This document shows, piece after piece, positions 60,821 to 64,000 of a DNA stretch of 64,000 nt. Each line of letters starts with the position of its first letter. Position 1 is the first letter of the stretch. A program made the position numbers and the translations under genes. Under the pieces are notes generated by a model. That model was not told the DNA's origin and made no database searches. It worked only from the letters and a program-made list of their open reading frames with translations. Source of the DNA: Linepithema humile (lineage: Eukaryota; Arthropoda; Insecta; Hymenoptera; Formicidae); assembly GCF_040581485.1 (NCBI RefSeq), contig NC_090135.1, positions 8,363,001-8,427,000 of the forward strand, given 5' to 3'.

Positions 60821-62881
60821 GCAATCCAATATCCGCGGCGTAAGCTTTATAAGATACAATGCCGAGGAAGATTTAGTTCAGAATTCCAGCAATATATTTT
60901 CAGTCTTTCAAAATCGAGGAAATCGTTTTATAATCCTTTATTCGGCGGATGATCGACCGTTCGCGTTGTTGCTGGCATCGCCGTCGGTTTATTCGATACA
61001 TCCACCCTCAATTTTATACGACCTCGCGGATATCCGTACACGTGTAAGCATAATCTAGGTCAGGCAGAAAAAGAGACAAGTTTACGCTGGGCGGTTTTAG
61101 CTCACGCTAGTAAGACACACACCCGCAATGGACGAAAGCAGGGCGTGCGTGTACGGGAAGCTTAATATTTCATGTAAAGGGTCCAAAGCACGGATCACGA
61201 GGGGTGGCTTCCACGGAATTGATTGTAGCGGATTCTTACACGCTTCCCTTGTGAGCAATCTGCTCCTCCCCCGAGGTCTCGTTAAAGTTGTTAAAAGTAG
61301 CCTGATTGCCGAAATATCTTTTCAGCTTGGTAACAATTTAGATGCTTGGACGATTAAGTTATTATTTATTGATTTGCTAATAATTTATTGACATCCCAGT
61401 AAAGGAAAAAAAAAAGGAAGAGAAAATGGAACTTATAATTACATATTAACGTCTTTTTAGGGGCAATTTTTTAACAGAAGTCAAAAATGTTGATCAGTTT
61501 TATTTTTTAATGCGCATATTTATTTTAGAAAAAAGCAAAAAGTAGACGATAAAAAATTAATGAGAAATATTTAGTTTTAATGGTTGTATTTATGAGATGT
61601 AAGAGAGAGACTGAAGTACAAAGCTCGATGCGCAAAAGTTGGAAGTTGAATAAATGCGCGACAACCAAAGTCCATGAAACTGACCAGCGACTGTTCCTTT
61701 GATATTACAATACCCAGCGCGGTATAACGTCCGGGCGAAATCGGCTTAAGTACTTTTGAATAATAACGAAGGGCACGCGCGTCAGTCTCGACGAATGCAA
61801 GCATTACGTCGGATTTGACTTTTGCTGGAAAATTAAAGGAGATTCGCTTTCATCGGAGGCGGCCGAGCGAAGCTACATAAAGAATAATTTAATTTTATAT
61901 GCTTTACAATTCGACCTTTTCACTAAATTTCCGCACACACGATTCTTCGATGCACTTTGGGTGTCAAAATTACGTACTGCATATAAATTTTATATCGCAC
62001 ACACAGCTTTACTATCTTTTTATCGACTATTTATTTTTATTGTTGTTTATTTTTGTTTTGAATAGCATTAAACGAGCAATGTGTGAATTTAATTTTCATT
62101 TGTTTACGTGTAACTTTAAATATTAAATAGTGTATCAGAAGGGTGCAAAATTTCGTGTAAATATGCGGATCTGTCATGTCCATTCGAGAAACTGCATTCT
62201 CGTATAACGCACAGAGTGTCAAATTAACAAACAATAAATGTACATATTACTGCAATGTACATATTAATAAACAATAAATTGAATAAGTGAAATTTTCTTA
62301 TCACAAAAGAATATACTGTGATAACGTATTTAAACGTTTAAAAGTATAAAAATGAATTAAATTTGTGCTCAACAATTTTTAACAGTTACAAGTCGTTTTG
62401 TACCGAGTCTTTTTTTACTCAAAATTTTTACTAAAAATCATGTCTATTGTGTAAAATTGCACGATAATTTGACTTTAATATGTCAGACATATTTTATTCT
62501 TTTTCCTTTAACTTATACATTGTAGAAGGCAATTTCGGTTAGTTACGGAAAACGGATCAAAACAGATGGCGCTAGAATGCGTGGCAATAGTAAGTTTGTT
62601 AAGAGAGTCGTAAAAAGAAAATCCAAGGAAAATCCACTTAATCAGTGTTGAGTGATTTATCCAATCGTGCGAAATATTCCTACAATATTATCTTCTTTTT
62701 TCTCATTTTTTAAAACTGTTTTTGTATTACTTTTTATTCTCAACTTGCGCAAACAGTATTTTTAAGAAGTATCTCACGTAACCCCCTTACGTTCTTTCGC
62801 GTATCTCTATTAACCGACAAACTGCGATAAATCGTCGTTGCCGCGCGATAGTGACGGGGCAGGACAGCGCAGCGCGGAATT
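60821..62881. other. Mostly AT-rich non-coding DNA
   Basis: AT-rich apart from 61100-61280 and 61640-61860. ATGTACATATTA (62238-62249 and 62255-62266) and AAACAATAAAT (62229-62239 and 62269-62279) are each duplicated. No exon was seen. Confidence 0.55.
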
Positions 62882-63313
62882 TCAAGAAAATCCACTATGG
62901 GTCGCAATGACGATCGGCGCAGCGCGGCGCGGTAAATAAACGAGCGTGCATGCCCTGCTCGCTCGTGGATATGGAATTATTGATCTACGGCTGTAGTGGC
63001 GATTTATGGCCGCGGATAATGCATTCGGAATGCGTTTAACGGCCGAAACGGAGTTGCCTGCGCCATACCACGTCCGACCGGCGACTTTGTTTAGGTGACT
63101 CAGGAGGAAGGGAATTGCCGGACAAAGGACAAAGGGTCGAAAACGTTCCCGACGTGCCAGCGATTCAATCCGTTTTACCATTTTCTCAAGCGCGGGAATT
63201 CGGATTAACTCTTTCATCACCGAATTATTTCTAAATGTTAAGAGAGAAAAGAGCAATTTATATTTTTTACTCGAAATCTCATTTCCACCGTAAAAGCTAT
63301 AAAAATATTTCAT
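62882..63313 (-). CDS. Weak candidate open reading frame, 143 codons, unknown product
   Basis: A minus-strand ATG frame with a mixed, protein-like residue composition (no long low-complexity run), in DNA of moderate GC. It has no recognisable domain, signal peptide or membrane segment. Its strand is opposite to that implied by the ratchet point. The same interval contains TAAT-type motifs (about 62970-63050) that could equally be regulatory. Chance is the default reading. Confidence 0.1.
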   Translation of the reverse strand: MKYFYSFYGGNEISSKKYKLLFSLLTFRNNSVMKELIRIPALEKMVKRIESLARRERFRPFVLCPAIPFLLSHLNKVAGRTWYGAGNSVSAVKRIPNALSAAINRHYSRRSIIPYPRASRACTLVYLPRRAAPIVIATHSGFS

Positions 63314-64000
63314 CGCAAAAAAGTGACAGAATTAAATTCTCAATATCTACGGTTTTTATTCGGCTTCGTGTAAAATTTACGCGCCGGCTCGGCATTTGTT
63401 TTAACACCGAGATGGAAGATTATAAAAGCTGCCGTAATGATTATCGTGCGATACTCGAAATCATTTGCGCAATTTCATAATGTGCACAGCTATTGTTGCA
63501 ACATTTTATTCTCGCGACGTTGCGCGCGGTTGGAGATAATTTCAAATATAATTTTCATTCGCTCGCAGATCGTAAAATATCGTCCGCTATCGCTTATGAA
63601 TGTTGTATTTACGTTTTCGAGTGAGCAGTATCGACGATAAATTAATTAGCAATACTAATTTAATTAATATCACGTCACATGGTTTTTGCATATTGGTTGC
63701 AGCGTTACCCGAGGAGTGCATTTGTATTTGAAGAGAAAACTTAGTTAATCGAGTTAAAAGAAACGTATTTGAAATAATTGCGCGCAGAGATTTTTCACTC
63801 AAGCGCATTCGCACTTTTACTGCTTAACGTTAGATAACTGCATTCATCACGGATCAGCATATTATATTATATGATATAAAAAAACGAGTCCGTGTTATGC
63901 ACTTTTTCTCGTCGTTCTGTATATAGCGAAATAATACACGCGCGACTGAAATGACGCGTTTTTCACACGGCTCGACAAACCTCGGGAAAATTGCGACACC
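63314..64000. other. AT-rich non-coding DNA
   Basis: AT-rich to the window edge, with scattered CpG. No repeat or gene is supported. Confidence 0.6.

Noticed and set aside
63080..63100. TTTGTTTAG/GTGACT as a recursive site
   Set aside because: Short pyrimidine tract interrupted by purines, and the donor deviates from GTRAGT.

Overview
This window looks like non-coding DNA from an insect nuclear genome. The best guess is an ant or another aculeate hymenopteran, and that is an inference. The base composition is a mosaic: AT-rich stretches of 0.5-2 kb alternate with CpG-dense patches of 0.3-1 kb. CpG is not depleted. There are many GA/CT microsatellites and unusually long poly-G/poly-C runs. 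I found no rRNA, tRNA, CRISPR array, operon-like gene spacing, intact transposon or recognisable protein domain. The longer open frames are explained by high GC or by microsatellites, and most of those over 130 codons do not begin with ATG. Two ATG-initiated frames (42478-43023 plus, 62882-63313 minus) are kept as very weak candidates.

The most informative feature is at 2800-2898. A strong polypyrimidine tract ends in a 3' splice site (TTGCAG) joined directly to a 5' splice site (GTGAGT). A second donor (GTAAGG) lies 55 nt downstream. This is the signature of a recursive splice site (ratchet point) with an RS-exon. It suggests that at least the left part of the window lies inside a very long intron of a plus-strand gene whose exons are outside the window.

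Layout: 1-2800, mixed DNA with a miRNA-precursor-like hairpin (397-472). 2800-2898, ratchet point. 3-12 kb, AT-rich DNA with CpG islands at 3.1-3.8 and 7.7-8.8 kb, ending in a diverged local duplication (11627-12040). 12-27 kb, alternating CpG-rich and AT-rich DNA with several TAAT-studded blocks that resemble conserved developmental enhancers. 27-31.5 kb, mostly AT-rich, with a perfect hairpin and a 20-bp tandem duplication near 30.1 kb. 31.5-36.1 kb, CpG-rich, with a duplicated ATTCATGAG/GGATTA/CATGTG module. 36-39.5 kb, AT-rich. 39.5-40.3 kb, a cluster of poly-G, CT and GA tracts. 41-49.5 kb, mixed, with a TGACG pentamer array at 47.9 kb. 49.5-64 kb, alternating composition with GA repeats, poly-G/C tracts and small hairpins.

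No set of genes working together can be described. If the intron reading is right, the window's roles are splicing logistics, cis-regulation and possibly small RNA production.
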